From NCBI RefSeq assembly GCF_000373565.1, contig NZ_KB891797.1, forward strand, positions 220,487-284,486: 64,000 nt of DNA. The letters run 5' to 3'. Source of the stretch: Streptomyces sp. HmicA12. Its GTDB lineage: Bacteria; Actinomycetota; Actinomycetes; Streptomycetales; Streptomycetaceae. The notes under the pieces were generated by a model. That model searched no databases, was not told where the DNA came from, and was given only the letters and a program-made list of their open reading frames with translations. Each line of letters opens with the position of its first letter. The first letter of the stretch is position 1. Below, one piece after another: positions 16,189 to 23,684 of this stretch. Position numbers and translations under genes: made by a program.

Positions 16189-17289
16189 CTACTGGGCGAT
16201 GTCGCCGAACCCCTCGATCTCCCGGGGCGGACGAGAACCCGGCCCCACATAGCGCGCCGAGGGACGCACGAGCCGTCCCGTCCGCTTCTGCTCAAGGATG
16301 TGCGCACTCCACCCCGCGGTCCGCGCACACGTGAACATCGACGTGAACATGTGCGCCGGCACCTCGGCGAAGTCGAGCACGATCGCCGCCCAGAACTCCA
16401 CGTTGGTGGCGAGCACCCGGTCGGGCCGCCGCGCGTGCAGCTCGGCGAGCGCGGCCTTCTCCAGCGCCTCGGCGACCTCGAAGCGCGGGGCACCCAGCTC
16501 CCGGGCCGTCCTGCGGAGCACCCGCGCGCGCGGGTCCTCGGCCCGGTACACCCGGTGCCCGAAGCCCATGAGCCGCTCACCCTTGTCGAGCGCCTGCTTC
16601 ACGTACGCCTCGGCGTCCCCGGTCCGCTCGATCTCCTCGATCATGCCGAGGACGCGGGACGGGGCACCACCGTGCAGCGGCCCGGACATGGCACCGACCG
16701 CACCGGACAGCGCGGCGGCGACATCGGCCCCGGTCGAGGCGATGACCCGGGCGGTGAACGTGGAGGCGTTCATGCCGTGCTCGGCGGCGGACGTCCAGTA
16801 CGCGTCGACGGCCGCGACGTGCTTCGGGTCCGGCTCCCCGCGCCAGCGGATCATGAACCGCTCCACGACCGACTGCGCCTTGTCGATCTCGCTCTGCGGC
16901 ACCATCGGGTGCCCCTGCCCGCGGGCGGACTGGGCGACGTACGACAGGGCCATGACGGCGGCCCGCGCCAGGTCCTCGCGGGCCTGCTTCTCGTCGATGT
17001 CGAGCAGCGGCCTCAGGCCCCACACGGGCGCCAGCATGGCGAGCGCGGACTGTACGTCGACGCGGATGTCGCCGGAGTGGACGGGGATCGGGAACGGCTC
17101 GGCGGGCGGCAGGCCGGGGTTGAACGCGCCGTCGACGAGCAGCCCCCACACGTTCCCGAACGAGACGTGGCCGACGAGATCCTCGATGTCGACGCCCCGG
17201 TAGCGGAGGGCGCCGCCCTCCTTGTCCGGTTCGGCGATCTCCGTCTCGAACGCGACGACGCCTTCGAGGCCAGGTACGAAGTCGGACAT
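16189..17289 (-). CDS. citA: Citrate synthase family protein (citA-type)
   Basis: A 366-residue citrate synthase of the short bacterial type 2 form. Active-site elements are present: His in AEHGMNASTFTARV, His in GPLHGGAPSRV, the oxaloacetate-binding GFGHRVYRAEDPRA and the catalytic Asp in VLDFAEVP. It condenses acetyl-CoA with oxaloacetate, or as a paralogue propionyl-CoA to 2-methylcitrate. Streptomyces carry several citrate synthases, and this citA-next-to-pdxH arrangement matches, from memory, the secondary citA of S. coelicolor rather than the main TCA gene. It stands alone, divergent from pdxH across a 278-bp region. Confidence 0.92.
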   Translation of the reverse strand: MSDFVPGLEGVVAFETEIAEPDKEGGALRYRGVDIEDLVGHVSFGNVWGLLVDGAFNPGLPPAEPFPIPVHSGDIRVDVQSALAMLAPVWGLRPLLDIDEKQAREDLARAAVMALSYVAQSARGQGHPMVPQSEIDKAQSVVERFMIRWRGEPDPKHVAAVDAYWTSAAEHGMNASTFTARVIASTGADVAAALSGAVGAMSGPLHGGAPSRVLGMIEEIERTGDAEAYVKQALDKGERLMGFGHRVYRAEDPRARVLRRTARELGAPRFEVAEALEKAALAELHARRPDRVLATNVEFWAAIVLDFAEVPAHMFTSMFTCARTAGWSAHILEQKRTGRLVRPSARYVGPGSRPPREIEGFGDIAQ

Positions 17290-17504
17290 CAGGCGGCTCC
17301 TCTTGATGCGTGGACTGTGTGCTGGGTGAACGGGCTGACGGGACTGAACAGTTCTGACGAGACTGACGCGATACGGATGCGCGGTCTGTCGCGACTCGCG
17401 CTCCGTCCGGGTCGGTCATCCCCGTGATGCCCCGTACGGCATGCGGCTCAACCGTTTCGGCTCTTGGAAGATAGCCCTCGGTGCCACAGTTGGCGAGAGC
17501 CCGC

Positions 17505-17517
17505 GGCACTCAGTGCC
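17505..17517. promoter_or_regulatory. GGCACT-C-AGTGCC palindrome
   Basis: A perfect 6+6 inverted repeat with a 1-bp centre, with a further GTGCCAC half-site 24 bp to the left. It is 51-63 bp upstream of the pdxH start and about 220 bp upstream of citA, in their shared divergent promoter region. The regulator is unknown. Confidence 0.4.
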
Positions 17518-17567
17518 ACGTTTCACTCCGTGTGCGTCCGCGGCCGCCCGTCCGGCAGGATGACGCC

Positions 17568-18233
17568 GTGAACGACATCCCTGACCCCGCCCCGATGCGG
17601 GAGCAGTACCGCGCCCCCGACGGCGGCCTGACCGAGTCCGATCTGGCCCCGCACCCCATGGAGCAGTTCACGCGCTGGTTCAAACAGGCGGCGGCGCCCG
17701 GCTCCCCGCTGCCCGAGCCGAACGCCATGGTCGTCTCCACCGCCGACGCCGAGGGCCGCCCGAGCTCGCGCACGGTGCTCCTGAAGTCGTACGACGAGGC
17801 CGGCTTCGTCTTCTACACCAACTACGGCTCCCGCAAGGCGGGCGAACTCGCCGTCAACCCGCACATCGCCCTGCTCTTCCCCTGGCATCCGATCGGGCGG
17901 CAGGTCCTCGTCACGGGCACGGCGGCGCGTGTGTCGCGGGAGGAGACGGCGGCGTACTTCCATTCCCGCCCGCACGGCTCGCAACTCGGCGCCTGGGCCA
18001 GCGCCCAGTCGACGGTGCTCGGCTCGCGGGTCGAACTGGATTCCGGGTACGCGGAGTTGACCCGACGCTATCCGCCCGGCTCCACGGTGCCGGTGCCGGA
18101 GCACTGGGGCGGGTTCCGGGTGACGCCGGGAACGGTCGAGTTCTGGCAGGGCCGCGAGAACCGCCTCCACGACCGGTTGCGGTACGCCTCGACGGGCGAC
18201 GGCGCGTGGCGGGTGGAGCGTCTGAGCCCGTGA
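17568..18233 (+). CDS. pdxH: Pyridoxamine 5'-phosphate oxidase
   Basis: A 221-residue FMN-dependent PNP/PMP oxidase that makes pyridoxal 5'-phosphate. Recognisable stretches are [14 protein letters not shown] ([10 protein letters not shown]), [27 protein letters not shown] (FMN phosphate and PLP contacts), [28 protein letters not shown] and the C-terminal [15 protein letters not shown] dimerisation/PLP motif. Length is standard for PdxH. The start is a GTG preceding [14 protein letters not shown]; the frame stays open upstream without homology. A second, more divergent PNPOx-family gene lies near the right edge of the window. Confidence 0.95.
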   Translation: MNDIPDPAPMREQYRAPDGGLTESDLAPHPMEQFTRWFKQAAAPGSPLPEPNAMVVSTADAEGRPSSRTVLLKSYDEAGFVFYTNYGSRKAGELAVNPHIALLFPWHPIGRQVLVTGTAARVSREETAAYFHSRPHGSQLGAWASAQSTVLGSRVELDSGYAELTRRYPPGSTVPVPEHWGGFRVTPGTVEFWQGRENRLHDRLRYASTGDGAWRVERLSP

Positions 18234-18235
18234 CG

Positions 18236-18508
18236 CTGCCGCCTTCTCGTCTGCCGGGTGCGCTTGTCGGGCGCCCTGACGGCCGGTGGGGCTTCTCGCG
18301 CAGTTCCCCGCGCCCCTGGAGCGAGCGGAGCTCGCTGTCAGGGGCGCGGGGAACTGCGCGACCAGCCACGACGCACCCGGACCCGCGAGACGGACCGCCA
18401 CCCGGCAGACGCGAAGGCGAAAGGGGCGCGGGGAACTGCGCGACCAGACCCCACCGGACCCGCACCCGCAAACCAACCCCACCCGGCAGACGAGAAGGCG
18501 CGCCCCCG
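18236..18508. repeat. Nested dispersed inverted repeat, largest copy
   Basis: An outer perfect inverted repeat of 21 bp (18240-18260 with 18480-18500, core TTCTCGTCTGCCGGGTG) encloses an inner 22-bp inverted repeat (18297-18318 with 18339-18360, core GCGCAGTTCCCCGCGCCCCT). A third partial right half follows at 18400-18450. The whole gap between the convergent pdxH and hydrolase genes is made of this material. The nesting suggests a modular, MITE-like or terminator-like element that has been duplicated in place. Confidence 0.85.
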
Positions 18509-19372
18509 CTAAAGCTCCGCCAGGACCCCGTCGAGGAACGGCTCGATCGCCGCGCGCCACGCCTCGGGCTGGTCGTAGTGGACGAGATGCCCCGCATCGG
18601 CGACCTCCGCGTACTCCCCCCTGGGAAGGACCCGCACCATCTCCTGCGCCTCGGCCCGCCCCAACTCCCCGTCGAGCCCCCGCAGGACCAGCGCGGGGCA
18701 CCGCACGGCCGCCAGCTCCTCCCAGTGCGCGTCGTACACCCACGTGGACCGCGCCGCCAGCATCTGCCGGCGCGAGAACACCGGCCGCCACCCGTCGTCC
18801 GACTCCGTCATCACCTCGGCGTAGAACTCCCCGCGCGCCGGATTCGGCCGCTCCACCCAGGGATCGTCCTCCCCGAACCACTTCCTGACGTCCGCGAGCG
18901 TCGCGAACGGCAGCGGCCACGCCTTGAACCAGTCCTCCCACTCCCGCTGGGAGGCGGCCCCGAGCGCGGAGGCCCGCATGTCGCAGATGACCAGACCCCG
19001 TACGAGATCGGGGCGCCGGGCGGCCAGCTGCCACGCCGTCAGCGCGCCCATCGAGTGCCCGATCAGCACCGCCGGTTCGAGCCCCAGCTGAACGAGGGCG
19101 GCCTCCGCGTCGAGGACGTACGCCTCGCGGTCGAACGGGCCCTGCGGAGGCTTGTCGCTCTGTCCGTGCCCACGCTGGTCGAGCGCGACGGCCCGATGCC
19201 GCTCGGCGAGCCAGCGTGCCGTACCGGCCCAATGGGACGCCCGGCCCATCAGGCCGTGCAGTAACAGGACTCCCGGGCCGCGGCCGATCTCGCCCGGCTT
19301 GGGCGGGTCGGCGAACTCCCAGGCGGCGAGGCGGACCCCGCCCGCTCCGGTCACGTCGATGCGCCGTGCCAT
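18509..19372 (-). CDS. Alpha/beta hydrolase
   Basis: A 287-residue alpha/beta-hydrolase fold enzyme. It has the HG oxyanion motif (GVLLLHGLMGRASHW), the nucleophile elbow GHSMGA near residue 110, an aspartate in LRGLDGELG and the catalytic histidine in ADAGHLVHYDQPEAW. Overall it looks like the epoxide hydrolase/haloperoxidase/esterase group; the substrate is unknown. I chose the ATG at MARRIDVTG with the GGGGG stretch upstream; a GTG four codons earlier is possible. The promoter region holds a TATCGAA-N6-TTCGATA repeat. Confidence 0.88.
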   Translation of the reverse strand: MARRIDVTGAGGVRLAAWEFADPPKPGEIGRGPGVLLLHGLMGRASHWAGTARWLAERHRAVALDQRGHGQSDKPPQGPFDREAYVLDAEAALVQLGLEPAVLIGHSMGALTAWQLAARRPDLVRGLVICDMRASALGAASQREWEDWFKAWPLPFATLADVRKWFGEDDPWVERPNPARGEFYAEVMTESDDGWRPVFSRRQMLAARSTWVYDAHWEELAAVRCPALVLRGLDGELGRAEAQEMVRVLPRGEYAEVADAGHLVHYDQPEAWRAAIEPFLDGVLAEL

Positions 19373-19424
19373 AGGCCCTGGCACCCCCTTGTGGTCGCGC
19401 CTGCAGTCGCGTACCCGCGCACGC

Positions 19425-19444
19425 TATCGAACCCTTTTTCGATA
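19425..19444. promoter_or_regulatory. TATCGAA-N6-TTCGATA inverted repeat
   Basis: A perfect 7+7 inverted repeat 53-72 bp upstream of the alpha/beta hydrolase start, in unusually AT-rich DNA for this genome. The position fits a repressor operator over the hydrolase promoter, or over a rightward promoter for the structured RNA beyond it. Confidence 0.45.
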
Positions 19445-19499
19445 ACGTGGTGCTCTCCGGCGATACCCCTCGTACGAGTGACATCGCTCAAGGAATGAC

Positions 19500-19640
19500 C
19501 GGCGCCGCCGAGGGGATCTTCTTCTCGGGAGGCGGACCGCTCGGGGAAAACGGTCCGAAGGGGATGACCCTGGGAGCTCGGGGCTCCGGGTCAGCACAGG
19601 GGAGGACAGGCCCCGGCGCCGCAAGGTGCCGGGGCCCTCT
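19500..19640 (+). ncRNA. Candidate structured RNA with four successive hairpins
   Basis: No gene fits this stretch, but four stems follow one another on the plus strand: CCGCC/GGCGG (19505-19535); GGACCG/CGGTCC (19534-19556, sharing two bases with the first, so the two compete); a two-part stem TGACCC-GGAGC/GCTCC-GGGTCA (19565-19593); and a 12-bp stem GGCCCCGGCGCC/GGTGCCGGGGCC with a GCAA tetraloop (19609-19636), followed by CTCTGT. The last resembles an intrinsic terminator without a strong T-run. A CTCGTACGAG palindrome precedes the set. Strand is uncertain, since the stems also fold on the minus strand; I know no named RNA family that matches. Confidence 0.4.
19609..19636 (+). terminator. 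GC hairpin with GCAA tetraloop
   Basis: A 12-bp stem with one G-U wobble and a GNRA-type loop. It could terminate a short plus-strand transcript, or dmdR transcription from the other side. Confidence 0.45.
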
Positions 19641-19880
19641 GTATCCCGGCCTTCGGGCATACCGCGCTCGCCGAACGGCAGGTCCATGCCTGGCCCCCTC
19701 CGGTCATATGCCTCACGCGACAGCCTGGCACGCAAAGTGCCCGACCGCTGCGATTCCGCACAGTGAATCTTGCTTTCTGTGCGCAGGCGCAGCACGCCGG
19801 GTTCATGCTCAACTGCCCCGCGGGTAACGGGAGTTGACCGGGGGCGTGCCCGCTCCCGGCCGACGGGACGGCCCGCTCGC

Positions 19881-20573
19881 CTACCGCTTGGCCACGAAGA
19901 CGTGCGAGGCGACATCCGCCTCCAGCTCCGCCGCCTCACCGCTGCTGCCCACGAGCACCCCGCCCGGCGACTGCGTCACGCTGACCACCGAACCGGGCTG
20001 CACGCCCGCCCGGCGCAGCGTGTACATCAGCTGGGCGTCCGTCTGGATCGGCTCGCCGATGCGGCGCACGACGACGGTCTTGCCGTCGCCGCTCGCGTCC
20101 AGGTCGGCGAGCGAGACCATGCCCTCGTCCAGGAACGGGTCCGCGCCGTCCTTCTCGCCCAGCTCCTCCAGGCCCGGGATCGGGTTCCCGTACGGCGACT
20201 CGGTCGGGTGGCGCAGCAGTTCCAGCACACGCCGCTCCACCGCCTCGCTCATCACGTGCTCCCAGCGGCAGGCCTCCGCGTGCACCTGCTCCCACTCCAG
20301 GCCGATCACGTCGACCAGCAGGCACTCGGCCAGCCGGTGCTTGCGCATGACGCGGGTGGCCAGGCGCCGCCCCTCGTCGGTCAGCTCCAGGTGACGGTCG
20401 GCGGCCACGGCCACCAGGCCGTCCCGCTCCATCCGGGCCACGGTCTGGCTGACCGTCGGGCCGCTCTGGTCGAGCCGCTCGGCGATCCGGGCGCGCATGG
20501 GGACCACACCTTCCTCCTCCAGCTCGAGGATGGTGCGGAGGTACATCTCCGTGGTGTCGATCAGTCCGGACAT
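19881..20573 (-). CDS. dmdR1: DtxR-family iron-dependent regulator (DmdR-like)
   Basis: A 230-residue DtxR/IdeR-type metal-dependent repressor. The N-terminal winged HTH has RLDQSGPTVSQTVARMERDGL; the dimerisation/metal domain has KHRLAECLL (His79/Glu83-equivalents) and ACRWEHVMS (the Cys-x2-Glu-His primary site); the C-terminal SH3-like domain ends ADVASHVFVAKR. Loaded with Fe(II) it should bind iron boxes and repress siderophore and iron-uptake genes. The start is the ATG after AAGGGGCACGT; the frame is open upstream but unrelated. No iron box was seen in this window. The length equals that of DmdR1 of S. coelicolor as I recall it. Confidence 0.93.
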   Translation of the reverse strand: MSGLIDTTEMYLRTILELEEEGVVPMRARIAERLDQSGPTVSQTVARMERDGLVAVAADRHLELTDEGRRLATRVMRKHRLAECLLVDVIGLEWEQVHAEACRWEHVMSEAVERRVLELLRHPTESPYGNPIPGLEELGEKDGADPFLDEGMVSLADLDASGDGKTVVVRRIGEPIQTDAQLMYTLRRAGVQPGSVVSVTQSPGGVLVGSSGEAAELEADVASHVFVAKR

Positions 20574-20724
20574 ACGTGCCCCTTGAATAGCTCTGTAGCT
20601 GTGTGCCAGCCCCGCTGGCCGGCCGCACAGCGCGTGCGCTGGCCCTGACGTCAATTCTGACGCATACCGCTGACAACCGTGCCGCGCCGGGGAAACAGGC
20701 CCCCGCGGGGCCCCGGAAGCCGTA

Positions 20725-20750
20725 TTGACAGAGCACTGGTCCAGACCGCA
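20725..20750 (+). promoter_or_regulatory. Promoter with DasR-like (dre) site upstream of SIS gene
   Basis: A perfect -35 TTGACA (20725-20730) is followed in the spacer by ACTGGTCCAGACCGCA (20735-20750), very close to the DasR responsive element consensus ACTGGTCTAGACCAnT. A site between -35 and -10 suits repression. DasR is the GntR repressor of N-acetylglucosamine metabolism, and the downstream product is a sugar-isomerase-domain protein, which fits. Confidence 0.65.
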
Positions 20751-20823
20751 CGGTGATCCGCGACACAGCGCACGGAACAGAGCAGGGAAGCGCCCGACCG
20801 CCATGACCCAAGGGGCTACGCCG

Positions 20824-21591
20824 ATGAGCGAGAGCAGCACACTGGCCGCGCAGTACCTCGACGCCTCGATCGCCCTGCTCGCGCGGGTCCGCGACGAGGA
20901 GGGGGAGAACATCACCGCGGCCGGCACCCTGCTCGCCGACACGGTCGCCGCGGGCGGCCGCCTCTTCGCCTTCGGCGCGGGACACTCCTCGCTCGCCGCG
21001 CAGGACGTCGTCTACCGCGCGGGCAGCCTCGCCCTGATGAACCTCCTCGCCGTCCCCGGCGCCGTCGGCGTCGACGTGATGCCCGCGACCCTCGGCTCCG
21101 CCCTGGAGCGCGTCGACGGCCTCGCCGCGGCGGTCCTGGACTCCAGCCCTGCCAAGGCCGGCGACGCCCTCGTGATCATCTCCCTCTCCGGGCGCAACGC
21201 GCTGCCGGTCGAGATGGCCATGAACGCCCGCGCGCTCGGCCTGAAGGTCATCGGCGTCACGTCCCTCGCCTACGCGACGGGCCCCGACGCCCCCAAGTCC
21301 CGGCACGCCTCGGGCACGTACCTCCGCGACCACTGCGACGTGATCCTGGACTCCAAGATCGCGGTGGGCGACGCGGAGCTCACCTACGACGGCGTCGAGG
21401 CCCCCTTCGCCTCCGCCTCCACGGTCACCACCAGCGCCCTGATGCAGTCCACGCTGGCCACCTGCGCCGCCACCCTCGCCGACCGCGGCATGCAGCCGCC
21501 GCTGCTGCGCTCGGGGAACGTGGACGGCGGCCACGACTGGAACGCGAAGGTCTTCGACGAGTACCGGGACCGCATCTTCTACCAGCACTGA
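20824..21591 (+). CDS. SIS domain-containing protein (UPF0309)
   Basis: A 255-residue sugar isomerase (SIS) domain protein of the UPF0309 group. The core shows LFAFGAGHSSLAAQDVVYRAG (phosphosugar-binding loop) and DALVIISLSGRNALPVEMAMNARALGLKVIGVTS (the SxSG loop and Rossmann strand). Such proteins bind phosphorylated aminosugars, for example N-acetylglucosamine or N-acetylmuramic acid 6-phosphate. The dre-like site in its promoter supports a role in aminosugar turnover. I chose the ATG preceded by AAGGGG; an in-frame ATG seven codons earlier lies inside that Shine-Dalgarno region. Divergent from dmdR. Confidence 0.88.
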   Translation: MSESSTLAAQYLDASIALLARVRDEEGENITAAGTLLADTVAAGGRLFAFGAGHSSLAAQDVVYRAGSLALMNLLAVPGAVGVDVMPATLGSALERVDGLAAAVLDSSPAKAGDALVIISLSGRNALPVEMAMNARALGLKVIGVTSLAYATGPDAPKSRHASGTYLRDHCDVILDSKIAVGDAELTYDGVEAPFASASTVTTSALMQSTLATCAATLADRGMQPPLLRSGNVDGGHDWNAKVFDEYRDRIFYQH

Positions 21592-21603
21592 GGCGCGGGC
21601 TGC

Positions 21604-21745
21604 TTTCTGCGCCTTCGCGTCTGCCGGGTGCGCTCGGTTCGCGACCGCGGGCCTCGTCGTGGCTGGTCGCGCAGTTCCCCGCGCCCCTGAAGCGAGCTTC
21701 GCTCGCCCAGGGGCGCGGGGAACTGCGCGAGAAGCCCCACCGGCC
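21604..21745. repeat. Dispersed inverted repeat between convergent genes
   Basis: Perfect 23-bp arms (21667-21689 and 21708-21730) around an inner GCGAGC-TTC-GCTCGC stem, preceded by the CGTCTGCCGGGTGCG outer module. It lies between the convergent SIS and PAS genes and could form a very stable stem in either transcript, consistent with a bidirectional terminator. Confidence 0.85.
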
Positions 21746-21746
21746 G

Positions 21747-23150
21747 TCAGCCGGCCAGATCCACCGCCCCCGCGATCAGCGCGGCCACGCTCTCCGCGTA
21801 CATCGCGTCCCCCCGCTCGAACCGGGCCCGGCTGCTGCCCCGCAGGAACGTCACCACGCCGAGCGTCCGCCCCCGGCTCCGCAGCACCGCACACAGCGCG
21901 TACACGCTTCCCTCGGGCCACTGCCGGCTCGCGGCCCAGTCGGCCGCGTCGGCGGGGCCCGCGGCGGCGGCCCGCACCGAACCGGCCCGCTCCACGCACT
22001 GCAACGCCGGATGCCCCACCCCGTACCGCACCGGCAGCGCCCCGCGCGTCACCAGCAGGCTCGGTCCCGGCGCCCCGGACGGCGTCGCCGCGGCCCGCAC
22101 GAGCCGCACCGGGTCCTCGCCCGCCAGCAGGTCGATCACGGCATGGTCGGCGAATCCGGCCAGCGCGAAGTCCAGATGCACGGACGCCGCCTCGGCCGGG
22201 TCCTCGCACTCCGCCGCGGCCTTCGCCGCCCGGTGCAGTTGGTGCGCCCGGAAACGGAGCCCCGCGGCCTCCTGCTCGGTCTGCTTGGCCTCGGTCACGT
22301 CCTGGAACAGCCACCCGACGCCGAGCGGCACGGGCTCCTCCGCGAGCGGCGAGGCGAGCCGCACGAACCCGCTGCGCCAGCACCGCCGCTCCGGCCGTAC
22401 GTCACCGCCCTCACCGGGCAGCCGCACCGTCACCCACACCTCCGTCGGCGACGGCGGCGCCCCCTCGGCCAGGACATGCGCGAGCGCGCTCTCCAGCTCC
22501 TCCACGCCCTGCGAGATCAGATCGCCCAGCGGCCGCCCGAGGACGGCGCTGCGCCCTGATCCGAGAGCCCGGGCGGCGTGCGCGTTGACGACGGCGGGCC
22601 GCAGGTCGGCGTCGACGAGCACCACGCCCCACGAGGCGTCCTCGAACAGCGCCTCGCTCAGGGCGATGGACCGCTCCAGATCGATCTGGGTGTGCACCTC
22701 GCTGAAGGCGCAGTACACCCCGGCGGGTTTCCCGTCGGGCCCGCGCACGGCGGCCGACTGGGTCCGTACGAGCACCCGCCCGCCGTCCTTGGTGACGAGC
22801 GCGAACTCGTGGACCTGCCGCCCCGGCGCGTGCATGGCGGCCATCAGCCGGCTCTGCACCTCGTCCGCGTCCGCGGACCGCACGGCCCACTCCGCGAACC
22901 CGTGCCGCCCCACGGCCTCCTCCGCGGACCAGCCGAGGATCCGCTCGGCCTCCCGGTTCCAATGGGTCACGACCCCATCGGCGTCGAAGGCACAGAGCGC
23001 GGCATCCATGCCGTCCAGCAGGGCGGCCAGCAGATCGGCCCCATCGGGCCCACCCCGTCCGTCCTCGCCGGTCTCGCCGTTCTCGCCGTTCTCCTCGGGC
23101 TCATCGGGCCCGAGCTCATCAGCGATCCCACTACGCCGTGAAGCACTCAC
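21747..23150 (-). CDS. PAS/GAF-domain sensory protein without output domain
   Basis: A 467-residue cytoplasmic protein. After an acidic low-complexity N-terminus (DELGPDEPEENGENGETGED) come a PAS domain (~45-165: MDAALCAFDADGVVTHWNREAERILGW), a second PAS (~175-285: VVLVDADLRPAVVNAHAARALG) and a GAF-like C-terminal part (~300-467: YALCAVLRSRGRTLGVVTFLRG). Streptomyces often fuse such PAS-GAF arrays to PP2C/SpoIIE phosphatase or kinase domains; none is present here, so it probably acts by protein interaction or is a shortened relative. The start is a GTG. Ligand and partner are unknown. Confidence 0.8.
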   Translation of the reverse strand: MSASRRSGIADELGPDEPEENGENGETGEDGRGGPDGADLLAALLDGMDAALCAFDADGVVTHWNREAERILGWSAEEAVGRHGFAEWAVRSADADEVQSRLMAAMHAPGRQVHEFALVTKDGGRVLVRTQSAAVRGPDGKPAGVYCAFSEVHTQIDLERSIALSEALFEDASWGVVLVDADLRPAVVNAHAARALGSGRSAVLGRPLGDLISQGVEELESALAHVLAEGAPPSPTEVWVTVRLPGEGGDVRPERRCWRSGFVRLASPLAEEPVPLGVGWLFQDVTEAKQTEQEAAGLRFRAHQLHRAAKAAAECEDPAEAASVHLDFALAGFADHAVIDLLAGEDPVRLVRAAATPSGAPGPSLLVTRGALPVRYGVGHPALQCVERAGSVRAAAAGPADAADWAASRQWPEGSVYALCAVLRSRGRTLGVVTFLRGSSRARFERGDAMYAESVAALIAGAVDLAG

Positions 23151-23293
23151 CTGGCACCCCCATCAGGCTGTGTCGGCGTCCTGCTCGGATCATTCAACTC
23201 GAACGTGACGCATCCCACACAGAGTTCTGTCAACTTCGGAGAAATCGAGCGGAGGGTGGAACCGGATAAGCGCACTCCTCCAGCATGCAACGC

Positions 23294-23452
23294 ATGACCG
23301 ACCCCCGCACAACCCCCGACGGCCGCCCGATCCCCCTACCCCACGCGGACGAACACACCACACTGGCAGCCTGGTTGGACTTCGACGGAGCGACCGGGGC
23401 CCGAAGGCAATGTCTCGGAAAATCGCTTGAGCCTCGCGGCGACGGTTCCTAG
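23294..23452 (+). pseudogene. N-terminal remnant of a DinB/DUF664-type gene
   Basis: A 52-codon frame starting at ATG reads like the N-terminus of Streptomyces DinB/DUF664 proteins: [25 protein letters not shown], where the family continues with a C-x-G-L-x-D-x-Q type sequence. After about residue 40 the similarity stops and the frame ends in the -10 region of the promoter element that follows. The rest of the gene is missing. This looks like a gene truncated by insertion or deletion at the border of that element. Confidence 0.6.
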
Positions 23453-23455
23453 GCT
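23427..23455 (+). promoter_or_regulatory. Consensus-like housekeeping promoter
   Basis: TTGAGC, a 17-bp spacer and TAGGCT match the Streptomyces housekeeping (HrdB) promoter well. Transcription would start near 23461 and read through the short leader peptide gene. No downstream plus-strand gene follows for over 4 kb. Confidence 0.65.
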
Positions 23456-23489
23456 GTGGTGCACAGGCTGAAAGGAGGTGGTTCGGAGC

Positions 23490-23528
23490 ATGTATGCACA
23501 CCGGACGTCTGAGGTGACTGCGGGCTAG
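23490..23528 (+). CDS. 12-residue leader-type peptide
   Basis: ATG TAT GCA CAC ... TAG encodes MYAHRTSEVTAG. It is preceded by AAAGGAGGT, a perfect complement of the 16S rRNA 3' end, ending 11 bases before the ATG, and by a strong promoter about 30 bp upstream of the predicted start of transcription. Such a strong translation signal on so short a frame suggests a regulatory upstream peptide or a toxic/small peptide rather than chance. Downstream lies a 14-bp inverted repeat. I recognise no known attenuator. Confidence 0.45.
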   Translation: MYAHRTSEVTAG

Positions 23529-23610
23529 CGGCCCGACGTCGCATCTCGAATTCGGCGCTGGACCAGCACGTGCTGTGTACGTGCGGCCGGCCCAATCCCA
23601 AGCAGTCACC

Positions 23611-23684
23611 CGACCCGCGAGCTGCCGGTACGTCCGGCCGGCTTCCGACCGTCTCGTACGGGAGGAACCACAGCTCGCGGGTCG
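23611..23684. repeat. 14-bp inverted repeat at end of leader element
   Basis: Perfect arms CGACCCGCGAGCTG (23611-23624) and CAGCTCGCGGGTCG (23671-23684) separated by 46 bp. The right arm ends 8 bp before the stop of the convergent acetyltransferase gene. It may end the leader transcript, or mark the border of an inserted element. Confidence 0.6.

Noticed and set aside
18236..18508. Dispersed repeat as a transposon carrying ends of an IS
   Set aside because: There is no transposase frame, no target-site duplication that I could see, and most copies sit neatly between convergent gene ends, so a terminator or MITE-like role is preferred.
19936..22383. Long minus-strand frame across the SIS gene and PAS gene end
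   Set aside because: It crosses a dispersed repeat and two real genes, has no recognisable domain and shows low-complexity Arg/Gly/Ala content.
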